Assembly (NCBI RefSeq): GCF_018449635.1
Contig: NZ_JAAVUV010000015.1
Span: 1-64,000 of the forward strand
Direction of reading: 5' to 3'
Origin: Caballeronia sp. dw_276
GTDB taxonomy: Bacteria; Pseudomonadota; Gammaproteobacteria; Burkholderiales; Burkholderiaceae
Length of the DNA stretch: 64,000 bases
Below are positions 17,680-28,800 of the stretch, piece by piece; position 1 is the stretch's first letter; every line of letters starts with the position of its first letter. A model generated the notes under the pieces. The model had not been told where the DNA came from, did no database searches, and worked only from the letters and a program-made list of their open reading frames with translations. A program made the position numbers and the translations under genes.

Positions 17680-17710
17680 AAGGGGCGATCTGACATTTAG
17701 ATCACCCCTT
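17680..17710 (-). terminator. Terminator of the first trimeric autotransporter gene
   Basis: Read leftward, AAGGGGTGATCT pairs with AGATCGCCCCTT through a 12-bp stem with one G-U wobble and a 7-base loop, followed by ATTA. On the other strand the same position is a C-A mismatch, so the hairpin is best formed in the leftward transcript that ends the adhesin gene at 17735. Confidence 0.72.
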
Positions 17711-17734
17711 CCCACTTCAAGAAAGCCGCAGGGC

Positions 17735-20700
17735 TTAGAACTCGTAGCCGGCTTGTGCGCGCACGCCCGCATCGCCGTTCTGCGTGACCGATACCGCACC
17801 GTTCACCAACCACCGGCTGTTTTCCGACCGGTATGTTGCGCCAGCCGCAAAGGCGTTGTAGCCCTTGTAGTTGGCCACGCCCGCGCCGACCACCGTCTTG
17901 CCTGGTGCACTGGGCATCAGGTTCGGCATTGCCATGGCTGCAGCAACGCCACCCAGCGCGGCTCGCCGCAACGTCGTCATGCTTGAATTCACGTCGTTGC
18001 GCAACGCGTTCAACTGGTTCACGTTCGTCGCGTCCGTACCGTTCACCCCCGGCGCCACATTCGTTACGCGGCGTTCGTTGCCAGCCGAGCCGACCGATAC
18101 GGTATTCGCCTCATCGGCAACCGAGTTTGCGCCCAGCGCGACCGAGTTATCAGCGGTTGCGCTGCTGTTTCCACCAAACGCCACGGAACCGCTTCCCGAA
18201 GCCTGCGAGTTTCCGCCGATCGAAACGGCATTGCTTCCGGACGCAGCAGCGTTTCCGCCGAATGCCACCGACGAATCGCCAGAGGCCATCGAATTCGCGC
18301 CTGCTGCCGTCGAATTGCTGCCAGAGGCCATCGCGTTGGCGCCTGTTGCCGTCGACTGACCACCCGATGCGATTGAGTTCGCGCCAGCTGCTGTCGACTG
18401 GTCGCCCGACGCTGCGGCATTCGCGCCGGCTGCTGTCGAATTGGTGCCGGAAGCGTCTGCGTTCGATCCGATTGCCGCTGCGCCGTCGCCTGTGGCTGTC
18501 GATCCCGAAACACCCGAGGCCTGGAATTGTTCAATTGCAGATTCCGTTGCCGAGACCCGGGCGTTGGTCGCATTGAGCTGGCTGCCGTTTACCGCGTCCG
18601 TGCTGGTGGCCGAAAGGTCGCCGTCCGCCACGTTGGTCAACTTCACTCCGGCGCTTGCATCCGTTCCGCCAAGCGTGACCTTGCTGTGATCGGCGGAATC
18701 GTAGGCCACTGCGTTCGCAGCCGTCTTCGATACATCCGCGAGATCGCCCTTCAAGCCCGCGATATCCGCGCTGTTTTGCGTGACGCGACCATCGAGGTTG
18801 CTGACAGCTGAACCGACATCGTTCACCTGCTTGCCGCCGACCGTGTATGACGGCGCCGTAACACCGCCGTTCGCGTCGACGCTCGCTCCGCCGCCCAATG
18901 CCGCGGCTACGCTCGTCGATGTATTGAACAATTGCGAGCCGTTGACTGCGTCCTGACTGGCGCTGCTCACCATGCCGTTCGCCACGCCGGTCAGGACGCG
19001 GGCGCCTTGCAGGCCTGCGAAGCTGATCGTGTCGCCGTTCGTGTTTGCGCCGATACTGAGCGCTTGCGTCACCGGGTCCTGACGCACGAGACCGGCGGTG
19101 CCGTTGCTCAAGTCGTTCATCGATGTATTCAAGCTGGCAATGTCAGCCGTGTTTTTCACGACGTCCTGCGAGACTGTGTACAACTGCGAACCGTTCACTG
19201 CGTCCGTGCTTGTTTCCGATACATCGCCTGCCTTGACGTTAGTAAGCGCGACGGGGCCCGCAGTCGGATCGCCCAGCGTGATCGTGTCATGGCTGCTCGA
19301 ATCGTAGCGAACGGCATCGGCGAGAATCGCACCTTGCTCGCCGACGCTTTGCTGCACGGAGAACAATTGCGAGCCGTTCACGGCTTCCATGCTGTCCGCG
19401 CTCACCTGGCCCGCGGCTACGTTCTTGATCACCGTGCCTGCTGCGCCGCCCAATGTCATCGATGCGTGATCAGAGCCAGCATCGTATTTGACGGCGTCGG
19501 CCATTTGGGTGTTCAGCGTGCCGATATCAGCGGTGTTCTGCGCAATGCCGCTTGTGTTCGTCGCTATGTCAGCAGTGTTTAGGGCGATGTCGCTCGTGTT
19601 CGCCGCGATGGCCGTCGCGTTGTCAGCCACGTTCTGGTTGGTTGCGTAGAGCTGCGAGCCGTTCACTGCGTCCGTGCTGTCCGCCGATGAGATATCGCCA
19701 GCCGCCACGTTCGTGATCTTCGTGCCCGATGCGCCACTCAAGGTCATCGTGTCGTGGGTTGTGCTGTCGTACTTCACGGCATCGGCGAGTTGCGTGTTGA
19801 TCGTTCCAACTTGCGTGTTGATCGCGCTGATATCGCTTGTGTTTTGTGCGATGCCGCTGGTGTTGGCAGCGATGTCTGCTGTGTTCGCGGCGATAGCCGT
19901 TGCATGTTCCGCGATATCGCTCGTGTTTTGTGCAATCCCGCTGGTGTTCGCAGCGATGTCTGCCGTGTTCGCGGCAATAGCCGTTGCATGTTCCGCGATA
20001 TCACTCGTGTTGGCTGCAATAGCGCTGGTGTTCGCAGAAATCGCGCTTGTGTTGCTCGCGATGTCATCGGTGTTCGCCGCGATGGCTGTCGCGTTCGCAG
20101 CCACGTTCTGATTCGTCGCGTAAAGCTGCGAACCGTTCACCGCGTCCGTGCTGTCCGCCGATGAGATATCACCCGCTGCAACGTTCGTGATCTTCGTGCC
20201 TGATACGCCGCTCAAAGTCATCGTGTCGTGTGCGGCGCTGTCGTACTTCACAGCATCGGCGAGCTGCGTGTTGATCGAGCTGATGTCGCTCGTGTTTTGC
20301 GCGATTCCGCTGGTGTTCGCCGCGATGGCTGTCGCGTTGTCAGCCACGTTCTGGTTGGTTGCGTAGAGCTGCGAGCCGTTCACTGCGTCCGTGCTGTCCG
20401 CCGATGAAATATCGCCAGCCGCCACGTTCGTGATCTTCGTGCCCGATGCGCCGCTCAAAGTCATCGTGTCGTGGGTTGTGCTGTCGTACTTCACGGCATC
20501 GGCGAGTTGCGTGTTGATCGTGCTGATATCGCTCGTATTTTGTGCGATTCCACTAGTGTTCGCCGCAATGTCAGCCGTGTTCGCGGCAATAGCCGTTGCG
20601 TGCTCAGCGATATCGCTCGTGTTTTGTGCAATACCGCTTGTGTTCGCAGCAATGTCAGCCGTGTTCGCGGCAATAGCCGTTGCGTGCTCAGCGATATCGC

Positions 20701-23700
20701 TCGTGTTTTGTGCAATCCCGCTTGTGTTCGCAGCAATGTCAGCCGTGTTCGCTGCAATCGCTGTTGCGTTCGCCGACACGTTCTGGTTCGTCGCGTAGAG
20801 TTGCGACCCATTCACTGCATCCGTGCTGTCAGCCGATGAGACATCACCCGCCGCCACATTCGTGATCTTCGTGCCTGATACACCGCTCAAAGTCATCGTG
20901 TCGTGGGCGGCACTGTCGTACATCACGGCATCGGCGAGTTGCGTGTTGATCGTGCCAACCTGGGTGTTGATCGCGCTGATGTCGCTCGTGTTTTGCGCGA
21001 TTCCGCTGGTGTTGGTTGCGATGTCGGCCGTGTTGGCTGCGATAGCCGTCGCATGTGCGGCGATATCACTCGTGTTTTGCGCAATCCCGCTTGTGTTTGC
21101 AGCAATGTCAGCCGTATTCGCAGCAATCGCCGTTGCGTGCTCGGCGATATCACTCGTGTTTTGTGCGATTCCGCTTGTGTTGGCGGCAATGTCACTTGTA
21201 TTCGCTGCAATCGCGCTGGTGTTCGCGGAAATTGCACTTGTGTTGTTGGCGATCTCTCCGGCGTGTTCAGCAATGGCTGCCGTGTTTTGCGCCACGTTCT
21301 GGTTCGTCGCGTAGAGCTGCGAACCATTCACTGCATCCGTGCTGTCAGCCGATGAAATATCGCCGGCCGCCACGTTCGTGATCTTTGTGCCTGATGCACC
21401 GCTCAAAGTCATCGTGTCGTGCGCTGCGCTGTCGTACTTCACGGCATCGGCGAGTTGCGTGTTGATCGTGCCAACCTGGGTGTTGATCGTGCTGATATCG
21501 CTCGCGTTTTGCGCGATTCCGCTTGCGTTGGTTGCGATCTCGGCTGCGTTAGCAGCAATGTCACTTGTATTCGCTGCAATCGCGCTGGTGTTCGCGGAAA
21601 TTGCGCTGGTGTTGTCTGCGATCACTCCGGCGTGCTCGGCGATGGCCGCCGTGTTTTGCGCCACGTTTTGATTCGTCGCGTAGAGCTGCCCGCCGTTCAC
21701 TGCATCCGTGCTATTAGCCGATGAAACATCGCCAGCCGCTACGTTCGTGATCTTCGTGCCCGATGCGCCGCTCAAGGTCAGCGTATCGTGCGCCGCGCTG
21801 TCGTATTTGACGGCAACGGCCATTTGCGTGTTCAGCGTGCCAACTTGCGTGTTGATCGTGCTGATATCGCTCGTGTTTTGTGCAATCCCGCTGGTGTTGG
21901 CCGCAATGTCAGCCGTGTTGGCCGCAATGGCCGTCGCGTGTTCGGCGATATCGCTGGTGTTTGCCGCGATAGCGCCGGTATTCGCGGAAATCGCGCTTGT
22001 GTTGTTTGCGATGTCATCGGTGTTCGCCGCGATGGCCGTCGTGTTCGCAGCCACATTCTGGTTCGTCGCGTAGAGCTGCGAACCATTCACCGCGTCCGTG
22101 CTGTCAGCCGATGAAATATCGCCAGCCGCCACGTTCGTGATCTTCGTGCCCGACGCGCCACCCAAGGTCATCGTGTCGTGGGCTGCGCTGTCGTACTTCA
22201 CGGCATCGGCGAGTTGCGTGTTGATCGTCCCGACCTGGGTGTTGAGGGTGCCGATGTCGCTGGTGTTCCGTGCGATGTCGGATGTGTTCGTCGTCACACG
22301 GCCATCGATATCCGAGATTGCTGCACCCACGCTGTTCACGGTCGCGCCGTTCACGCTGTAGGCCGGCGACGAGATCGTGCCGTCCGCGTTGACGCTTGAA
22401 CCGCCGCCCAGCGCCGTAGCCGTGCTCGCGGCGCTCGCATACAACTGCGAGCCGTTCAACGCGTCCGTACTCGTCGCCGACACCCCGCCCGCCGCTACGT
22501 TCACGATCTGGCGCTTCAGTGAGCCGCTGCCCACGGAGACGGTGTTCGCCAGCGTTGCCACGGAGTTGGCGCCAAGGGCTACGGAGGAGGCGCCCGAAGC
22601 GCTGGCCATAGTACCTAAAGCCACGGCTCTGGCGCCGCTACTTTGAGCATTGAAACCAGTGCTCAAACTCATATCGCCGGTTGAGCTGGCGTTTCCACCG
22701 ACAGCTACTGCTCCCCGAATATTAGCCACCGCGTTGTCGCCGATAGCCATTTCGTATCCGCTACTTGTAGCGACTGCTGCCTTGGCATTGGCGTTGGTGC
22801 CAATGGCAATTGCACCTTGTCCAATTCTATAGCTATCGTCTCGCAGATCACCCGTGTCGGCTATCGCCTTCGAGCCGATAGCGATGTTATCTGCTGCCCA
22901 TGTTCCAATCGTCGCGTCATCCGAGCCATCCCTCAGGCCGCCTGCCTTCAGATAGCGGGAGGTGTTGTTCAATGCGGTTTGCATCTGGCTGAGGTTCACC
23001 GCATCGTTACCCTGCGTACCCGCCGCCACGTTCACGATCCGGCGTTGTACTTGGTTGTAGCCCACGGAAATCGTATCCTCCTGGTCTGCGACTGACCCAC
23101 TGCCCAAAGCCACAGCGCCTGTCGCCGAAGCGGTCGCCTGATTGCCCAATGCAACCGATCCTGTTCCCAACGCGCTTGATATGGAGCCAACGGCTACCGA
23201 GCTTGAACCCGAAGCGATGCTTTGACGGCCGAATGCTGCTGCGTAGTCCCCGGAAGCCTGAGCTGCGAAACCGAACGCCGCCGAAACGGAACCAGCACCT
23301 GCCAAAGCGCCCACTGCGACCCCTGAAACGCCAGCGAGAGATCCACCACCAATAGCAACGCTGTCCGCACCACTTGCTGCAGCGGGATTGGAGCTATTCT
23401 GACTGGCGTTGACTCGACCCGACTTGGTGCCAAAAGCAATACGCGAGTCCTGCGCGCCACCGGCGCTGAGGCTGCTGACGGTCGCTTCCAGGTTCGAAAC
23501 ATTGGTGTTCGTCGCGTACAACTGCGCGCCATTCACCGCGTCCGTGCTCGACGACGATAACGTGCCTGCCGCAACATTCGTGATCTTCGTGCCCGATGCG
23601 CCGCTCAAGGTCATCGTGTCGTGCGCTGCGCTGTCGTATTTGACGGTATCGGCGAGTTGCGTGTTCAGCGTGCCGACCTGCGTGTTGATCGTGCTGATAT

Positions 23701-25252
23701 CGCTCGTGTTTTGCGCGATTCCGCTCGTGTTCGCCGCAATGTCAGCCGTGTTGGCCGCGATGGCCGTCGTGTGTTCAGCGATGTCGCTTGTATTCGTTGC
23801 AATATCGCTCGTGTTTTGCGCAATCCCGCTCGTGTTCACTGCGATGGCAGCCGCGTTGGTAGCAATATCGCCCGTATTCGCAGCAATAGCCGCGGCATTC
23901 TCAGCCACGCTTTGATTGGTTGTGAAAAGCTGGCCGCCGTTCACCGCGTCCGTGCTCGCCGCCGATGAAACATCGCCCGCCGCTACGTTCTTGATCTTCG
24001 TGCCGGCCGGATTGAGTGTGACCGTGCTCGCGGTGTTGCTGTCATAAGCGACGAAGCTGTTTGTGGCGACGCCATTCGTGTCGGTCTTGAGACCCGCTGC
24101 CATCAGTTGACCATAGTTCACCGCGTCGGTGCCTTCCGTACCCGCGGCCACGTTCGCGACCTGCCGCTCTGATCCAGCCTTGCCGACGGAAACCGTGTTG
24201 GCACGATTCGCGACAGAACCTGCGCCCAGGGCGACGGCGTTCGACACATTCGCACTGGCGTAATAGCCCAATGCGACAGAACTGGCGCCGCTGGTCCCAA
24301 TGGACGCCATATAACCGTATGCGGCAGCCTGGTTTGCACTAGCACTGGCATAAGAACCTGCTGCAATGGAGTTTTGGCCGCTGACACTTGCCGCTGAACC
24401 GATCGCCTGGGCGTTGACGCCCGTTGCCTTGGCAGTCGAACCAATTGCCATTGACCCATTTGTGGCCGCTACCGTACCCGAGCCGAGAGCAAGCGACGTA
24501 TTCCCAGTCGCCGTTGCGCCAGGGCCTATCGCGACCGCAGTCGCCAATGCGTACGCCGCATTGCCCGCACTGCCTACGCCGATATATTTGTTGCCGCTAG
24601 CGGCAAGGTTGGAGATCGCCGTTTCGTTGCTGGTAGTCCGTTCATCCAGACCAGTCAGTGCGCTGCCGACGTCGTTATAAGCTGTGCCGCCAAGGGTATA
24701 GGTGGGAGCGGTCACCCGGCCGTTCGCGTCCACAGCGGCGCCGCCGCCCAATGCCGTGGCGACGCTTTGCGCCGTGCCAAGCAACTGGCCGAAGTTAGTC
24801 GCGTCAGTGCTCACTGTGCCCGCCGCAACGTTCGAGAGCCTTGTCCCCGCAGCACCCGCGAACGAAATGCTGTCACCAGTCGAGTCATCATAGAGAACCG
24901 ATGCACCGGTCTGCGTTGCGCCAAGTAGTTGCCTTCCTAACAATTTTGGACCGGACGGATTCGATGCCGGGGCGCTGTCGTCCGACGCGGAGTCGTCCGT
25001 TGCCTGCACGCCCCGGAGAACGCCGGACTCATCTTGAGCCTGCACCGAAGAAGCACCGACATCGACGCCCTCGTCGGCAAACGCATCGCCTGTCGACAAC
25101 AAGGCAACCGATGCGCCAAAAGCCAAAGAAGCCGATGCCACTTTCTTGGCCAGCTTGCTCTTGGCGGACTTTCCTGCGCTCTTCACGTTTTCACTAGCGG
25201 CCACGTACGTACCTGTGGAGCGATTCAGAATGGATTTATATGACTTGTTCAT
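17735..25252 (-). CDS. Giant trimeric autotransporter adhesin (YadA family), 2505 residues
   Basis: This is a type Vc surface adhesin. It starts with an extended signal peptide (MNKSYKSILNRSTGTYVAAS, then a hydrophobic core ending at DAFA-DE). YadA-like left-handed beta-roll head repeats (SVALG, AVAIG types) occur at about residues 230-375, 604-725, 788-907 and 2248-2388. A long stalk lies at about 975-1917, where modules with ITNVAAG and STDAVNGSQLYATNQNV necks alternate with heptads of the form I-A-x-N-T-x-x. Asn in position d of such IxxNTxx heptads is known to bind anions inside the trimer core. The last ~85 residues form the YadA anchor, ending in the C-terminal Phe of an outer-membrane beta barrel. 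No disruption is visible along 7.5 kb. Probable role: attachment to hosts, surfaces or other cells. The ligand is unknown. Confidence 0.95.
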   Translation of the reverse strand: MNKSYKSILNRSTGTYVAASENVKSAGKSAKSKLAKKVASASLAFGASVALLSTGDAFADEGVDVGASSVQAQDESGVLRGVQATDDSASDDSAPASNPSGPKLLGRQLLGATQTGASVLYDDSTGDSISFAGAAGTRLSNVAAGTVSTDATNFGQLLGTAQSVATALGGGAAVDANGRVTAPTYTLGGTAYNDVGSALTGLDERTTSNETAISNLAASGNKYIGVGSAGNAAYALATAVAIGPGATATGNTSLALGSGTVAATNGSMAIGSTAKATGVNAQAIGSAASVSGQNSIAAGSYASASANQAAAYGYMASIGTSGASSVALGYYASANVSNAVALGAGSVANRANTVSVGKAGSERQVANVAAGTEGTDAVNYGQLMAAGLKTDTNGVATNSFVAYDSNTASTVTLNPAGTKIKNVAAGDVSSAASTDAVNGGQLFTTNQSVAENAAAIAANTGDIATNAAAIAVNTSGIAQNTSDIATNTSDIAEHTTAIAANTADIAANTSGIAQNTSDISTINTQVGTLNTQLADTVKYDSAAHDTMTLSGASGTKITNVAAGTLSSSSTDAVNGAQLYATNTNVSNLEATVSSLSAGGAQDSRIAFGTKSGRVNASQNSSNPAAASGADSVAIGGGSLAGVSGVAVGALAGAGSVSAAFGFAAQASGDYAAAFGRQSIASGSSSVAVGSISSALGTGSVALGNQATASATGAVALGSGSVADQEDTISVGYNQVQRRIVNVAAGTQGNDAVNLSQMQTALNNTSRYLKAGGLRDGSDDATIGTWAADNIAIGSKAIADTGDLRDDSYRIGQGAIAIGTNANAKAAVATSSGYEMAIGDNAVANIRGAVAVGGNASSTGDMSLSTGFNAQSSGARAVALGTMASASGASSVALGANSVATLANTVSVGSGSLKRQIVNVAAGGVSATSTDALNGSQLYASAASTATALGGGSSVNADGTISSPAYSVNGATVNSVGAAISDIDGRVTTNTSDIARNTSDIGTLNTQVGTINTQLADAVKYDSAAHDTMTLGGASGTKITNVAAGDISSADSTDAVNGSQLYATNQNVAANTTAIAANTDDIANNTSAISANTGAIAANTSDIAEHATAIAANTADIAANTSGIAQNTSDISTINTQVGTLNTQMAVAVKYDSAAHDTLTLSGASGTKITNVAAGDVSSANSTDAVNGGQLYATNQNVAQNTAAIAEHAGVIADNTSAISANTSAIAANTSDIAANAAEIATNASGIAQNASDISTINTQVGTINTQLADAVKYDSAAHDTMTLSGASGTKITNVAAGDISSADSTDAVNGSQLYATNQNVAQNTAAIAEHAGEIANNTSAISANTSAIAANTSDIAANTSGIAQNTSDIAEHATAIAANTADIAANTSGIAQNTSDIAAHATAIAANTADIATNTSGIAQNTSDISAINTQVGTINTQLADAVMYDSAAHDTMTLSGVSGTKITNVAAGDVSSADSTDAVNGSQLYATNQNVSANATAIAANTADIAANTSGIAQNTSDIAEHATAIAANTADIAANTSGIAQNTSDIAEHATAIAANTADIAANTSGIAQNTSDISTINTQLADAVKYDSTTHDTMTLSGASGTKITNVAAGDISSADSTDAVNGSQLYATNQNVADNATAIAANTSGIAQNTSDISSINTQLADAVKYDSAAHDTMTLSGVSGTKITNVAAGDISSADSTDAVNGSQLYATNQNVAANATAIAANTDDIASNTSAISANTSAIAANTSDIAEHATAIAANTADIAANTSGIAQNTSDIAEHATAIAANTADIAANTSGIAQNTSDISAINTQVGTINTQLADAVKYDSTTHDTMTLSGASGTKITNVAAGDISSADSTDAVNGSQLYATNQNVADNATAIAANTSDIALNTADIATNTSGIAQNTADIGTLNTQMADAVKYDAGSDHASMTLGGAAGTVIKNVAAGQVSADSMEAVNGSQLFSVQQSVGEQGAILADAVRYDSSSHDTITLGDPTAGPVALTNVKAGDVSETSTDAVNGSQLYTVSQDVVKNTADIASLNTSMNDLSNGTAGLVRQDPVTQALSIGANTNGDTISFAGLQGARVLTGVANGMVSSASQDAVNGSQLFNTSTSVAAALGGGASVDANGGVTAPSYTVGGKQVNDVGSAVSNLDGRVTQNSADIAGLKGDLADVSKTAANAVAYDSADHSKVTLGGTDASAGVKLTNVADGDLSATSTDAVNGSQLNATNARVSATESAIEQFQASGVSGSTATGDGAAAIGSNADASGTNSTAAGANAAASGDQSTAAGANSIASGGQSTATGANAMASGSNSTAAGANSMASGDSSVAFGGNAAASGSNAVSIGGNSQASGSGSVAFGGNSSATADNSVALGANSVADEANTVSVGSAGNERRVTNVAPGVNGTDATNVNQLNALRNDVNSSMTTLRRAALGGVAAAMAMPNLMPSAPGKTVVGAGVANYKGYNAFAAGATYRSENSRWLVNGAVSVTQNGDAGVRAQAGYEF
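19500..22330 (-). repeat. Repeated neck/coiled-coil stalk modules of first adhesin
   Basis: Seven near-identical copies of the unit YDSAAHDTMTLSGASGTKIT plus its DAVNGSQLYATNQNV neck lie here, each followed by a variable number of 21-bp heptad repeats (Ile-Ala-x-Asn-Thr). An eighth copy sits near 23500-23650. The copies differ mostly at synonymous positions, and the number of heptads between necks varies. It is a likely site of recombination and length change between strains. Confidence 0.85.
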
Positions 25253-25745
25253 AATAACTATGGATTCCTAAATGTATCCTGTGCTTCCACACGGGCAATC
25301 AATTCGAGGCATTGCCCGAATCAGCGGTTCAATACGATCAGTTGGCCAGCCATACGGGGTTATCGCGTACGGCAAAGCTCAAGCAGCTATCAAGTGGCGG
25401 CGGACGATGACTTACGAATTGGAAGGGAATCGATGGCTCGTCACTCGCGTCAGAACCTACTTTATTAGGACGAAGCGAGGAGCCAGATAGGCACAGTCCT
25501 ACAAAACGTTGCCAAAATCGAGATACTTTGTTGTCTTCGCCACAAACGTGGGAATACGGGACAAGACCGACAATCGTCGGCGTGAGACTGAAGCGCTGGG
25601 GATAGTTGGGAACCGCAGAGGTTTCGGGGCAGCTTACGAGCGAATCTCACTCGCCGTACCCGACGGCAAATCGACGACGCGTTTGCCTGAATTTGAATGA
25701 TGCCGATGCAGTTTTTAGCTCGGGTATATGGAAATAAAACGCACA
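25253..25745. other. Intergenic region between the two adhesin genes
   Basis: About 490 bp without a believable gene. It should contain the promoter of the leftward 2505-residue adhesin. Upstream of that gene's ATG there is an AGGA 14-17 bases away and no clearly spaced Shine-Dalgarno. I see no strong -35/-10 pair or inverted repeat that I would call an operator. The right end meets the terminator of the second adhesin. Confidence 0.5.
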
Positions 25746-25780
25746 ATAAAAAAAGGCGATCCGAACATCCGGATCGCCTT
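25746..25780 (-). terminator. Terminator of the second trimeric autotransporter gene
   Basis: In the leftward direction an 11-bp perfect stem (AAGGCGATCCG and complement) with a 6-base loop runs into a stretch of T residues (A run at 25748-25754 on the plus strand). This is a classic intrinsic terminator just after the gene ending at 25808. Confidence 0.93.
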
Positions 25781-25807
25781 GACTTACTGTTTAGGACCTA
25801 TGCAAAC

Positions 25808-28800
25808 TTAGAACTCGTAGCCCACCTGCGCACGTGCGCCGGTGTCGCCATGAGGTGTGATGGACATTGCGCCGTTGATCAGCCAAGCGCCATCACGCGA
25901 CCGATACGTTGCGCCCGCACCAACCGCGCCATATCCCTTGTAGTTGGCCACACCGACTGCAACTACCGTCTTGCCCGCTTCACGCGGCGAAAGATTCGGC
26001 ATGGCCATGGCCGACGCCACACCGCCGAACGCGCTGCGTTGCAACGCCGTCATGTTCTGGCCAACTTCGTTGCGCAAATCGTTGACCTGGTTCATGTTGG
26101 CTGCGTCCGTGCCGCCTTGCCCAGGCGCCACGTTCGTCACGCGACGTTCGTTGTCAGCGGAACCAACCGACGCTGTGTTGTCTTCATCGGCAACTGAATT
26201 TGCACCAAGCGCGATTGAGTTGTTGCCAGAAGCGTGGGCGTTGGCACCGAGCGCTACCGCATCCGTGCCCGTTGCGGTAGGTGCCGGCGATGCCCCCACC
26301 GACGAGTTGATCGCAATAAATGGACTTCCTGTACCGGAAATATTGTTCACGACGTTTTCGAATGAATCGACACGTGCGTTCGTAGCGTTCAACTGCGCCC
26401 CGTTCACAGCATCCGTGCTGGTCGCGGACAGTTCCCCTGCCTTCACATTGGTCAACTGGACGGCGTTTGCGTCTGTGCCATCCGCGGCCGCGGTGCCGCC
26501 CAACGTCACCTTGTTGTGCGCATCGGAATCGTAGGTGACCGCATTCTTGGTCGCATTACTAATGTTCGTAATGTCAGTCGTGTTCTGCGCCGTGCGTGCG
26601 TCGAGGTTGCTGATTGCCGTGCCAACGTCATGGACGTCCGTACCGCCGACCGTATATGTAGGCGCCGTGATGTTGCCGTTTGCATCCACGCCCGCACCGC
26701 CGCCCAGCGCCGCTGCTGTACTTGCTGCGACGTTATACATTTGGTCGCCATTCACCGCGTCCGTGCTTCCGGGTCCCACGCTACCCGCCGCAACACCAGA
26801 GATTTTGCGAGGGCCCGCCGTGCCTGCCACGCTGATCTCATTGCCGCCAGTGCTTCCACCGATTGAAATCGTTCCGGTGGCCGCGTCCTGGGTCACATAC
26901 GCATCACCGCCATTCACGATGTTATTGATGGTTTTGTTGATGTTGTTGATATCAGCAGCGTTTTGATTGGTCTTGGCGTCAACTTCGAAAAGCTGCGCAC
27001 CATTGACCGCTTCATTGCTGTCAGCCGTCATCGCACCGCGCGCGACGCCCGAGATGGTCACCAGGCCACCGGCCGTGCTCGCTAACGCCACCTTGTCATG
27101 CGCCGGGGACGAATAATTCACACTATCCGCAGAAATATTCTGGGTTATTGCGAAGAGTTGCGAACCGTTGACCGCGTCCTTGCTCGTGGCCGAAACCTCA
27201 CCGTTTGCCACGTTGTGGATTTGCGTGCCATTGGCGCCGGCCAGCGTGACCGAATCCTTCGATGTGTTGTTGTCGTATGCAACGAACGCGTTCGTGACCA
27301 CGCCGCTCGTGTCGATGTTCAAGCCTGCGTCCGTCAACTGCTTCACGTTCACAGCATCTTTATCCGCTGCGCCAGCGGCGACATTGTGGATCTGCGTGCC
27401 GTCAGTGCCCTTCAGCGTGACCGAGTCTTTTGCAGAGTCGTCGTACGCCACAAACGCGTTTGTCACGGCGCCAGTTGAATCGACAATCGCGCCCGCGTCC
27501 GTCAATTGCTTCACGTTCACGGCATCTTTATCAGCGGTGCCAGCTGCAACATTGTGAATCTGCGTTCCATCCGTTCCCTTCAACGTGACCGAGTCTTTCG
27601 TGGAGCCGTCGTATGCTACAAACGCGTTGGTTACCGCGCCGGTTGAATCGACGATTGCGCCTGCATCCGTCAACTGCTTCACGTTGACCGCGTCTTGGTC
27701 TGCCGTACCCGCTGCAACCTTGTGAATTTGCGTGCCGTTCGTGCCCTTCAGCGTCACCGAATCCTTCGCGGAACCGTCATACGCGACAAAGCCATTCGTC
27801 ACTGTGCCGCTCGAATCGACGATCGCGCCCGCGTCCGTCAACTGCTTCACGTTCACAGCATCTTGCGCTGCGGTACCCGCTGCGACCTTGTGAATCTGAG
27901 TTCCGTTCGAACCTTTCAGCGTCACTGAATCCTTCGCCGTGGTGTCGTACGCAACAAACGCGTTTGTCACCGCTCCGGTCGAGTCGACGATTACGCCAGC
28001 ATCCTTCAACTGCTTCAGGTTCACCGCGTCTTTGTCGGCCGTCGCTGCAGCAACGTTGTGAATCTGAGTGCCGTTCGTGCCTTTGAGCGTCACCGAATCT
28101 TTTGCAGAGCCGTCGTATGCGACAAAGCCATTCGTCACCGTGCCACTCGAATCGACGATCGCGCCCGCCTCGGTCAACTGCTTCACGTTCACGGCATCTT
28201 TGTCAGCGGTACCGGCCGCGACGTTGTGAATTTTCGTGCCGTTCGTGCCCTTGAGCGTCACCGAATCCTTCGCGGAGCCGTCGTACGCTACAAATCCGTT
28301 CGTTACGGTGCCACTTGAATCAACAATTGCGCCCGCGTCCTTCAATTGCTTCACGTTGACCGCGTCTTGGTCTGCCGTACCTGCTGCTACCTTGTGAATC
28401 TGCGTGCCGCTCGTGCCTCTTAGCGTCACGGAGTCTTTTGCGCTGCCGTCATAAGCTACGAATGCGTTCGTTACAGAACCAGTGGAGTCCACCACCGCGC
28501 CCGCGTCGGTCAATTGCTTCACGTTGACCGCGTCTTGGTCTGCCGTACCTGCTGCAACCTTGTGAATTTGCGTGCCCGCTGCTCCTTTGAGCGTTACGGA
28601 ATCCTTCTTTGCGTTGTCGTCATACGCGACAAACGCATTGGTCGGGTTGCCGCTCGGGTCGACTGTGATCCCCGCGTCCTTGAGCTGCTTCAGATTGACG
28701 GCGTCCATGTCCTTTGAGCCGGCAGCGACATTGCTGATTTCGGTACCGTTCGCGCCGCCCAGATCCACCTTGGTCATGGTCTTGTCTTTGTATGCAACGA

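Noticed and set aside
18441..24893. Many plus-strand frames antisense to the first adhesin, some resembling Ala/Val-rich membrane proteins
   Set aside because: They arise because the I-A-x-N-T heptads on the minus strand read as hydrophobic repeats on the plus strand. They have no ribosome sites and no independent conservation signal.
25509..25700. Short plus-strand ORF between the adhesin genes
   Set aside because: No ribosome site or recognisable features; the region is more likely promoter DNA.
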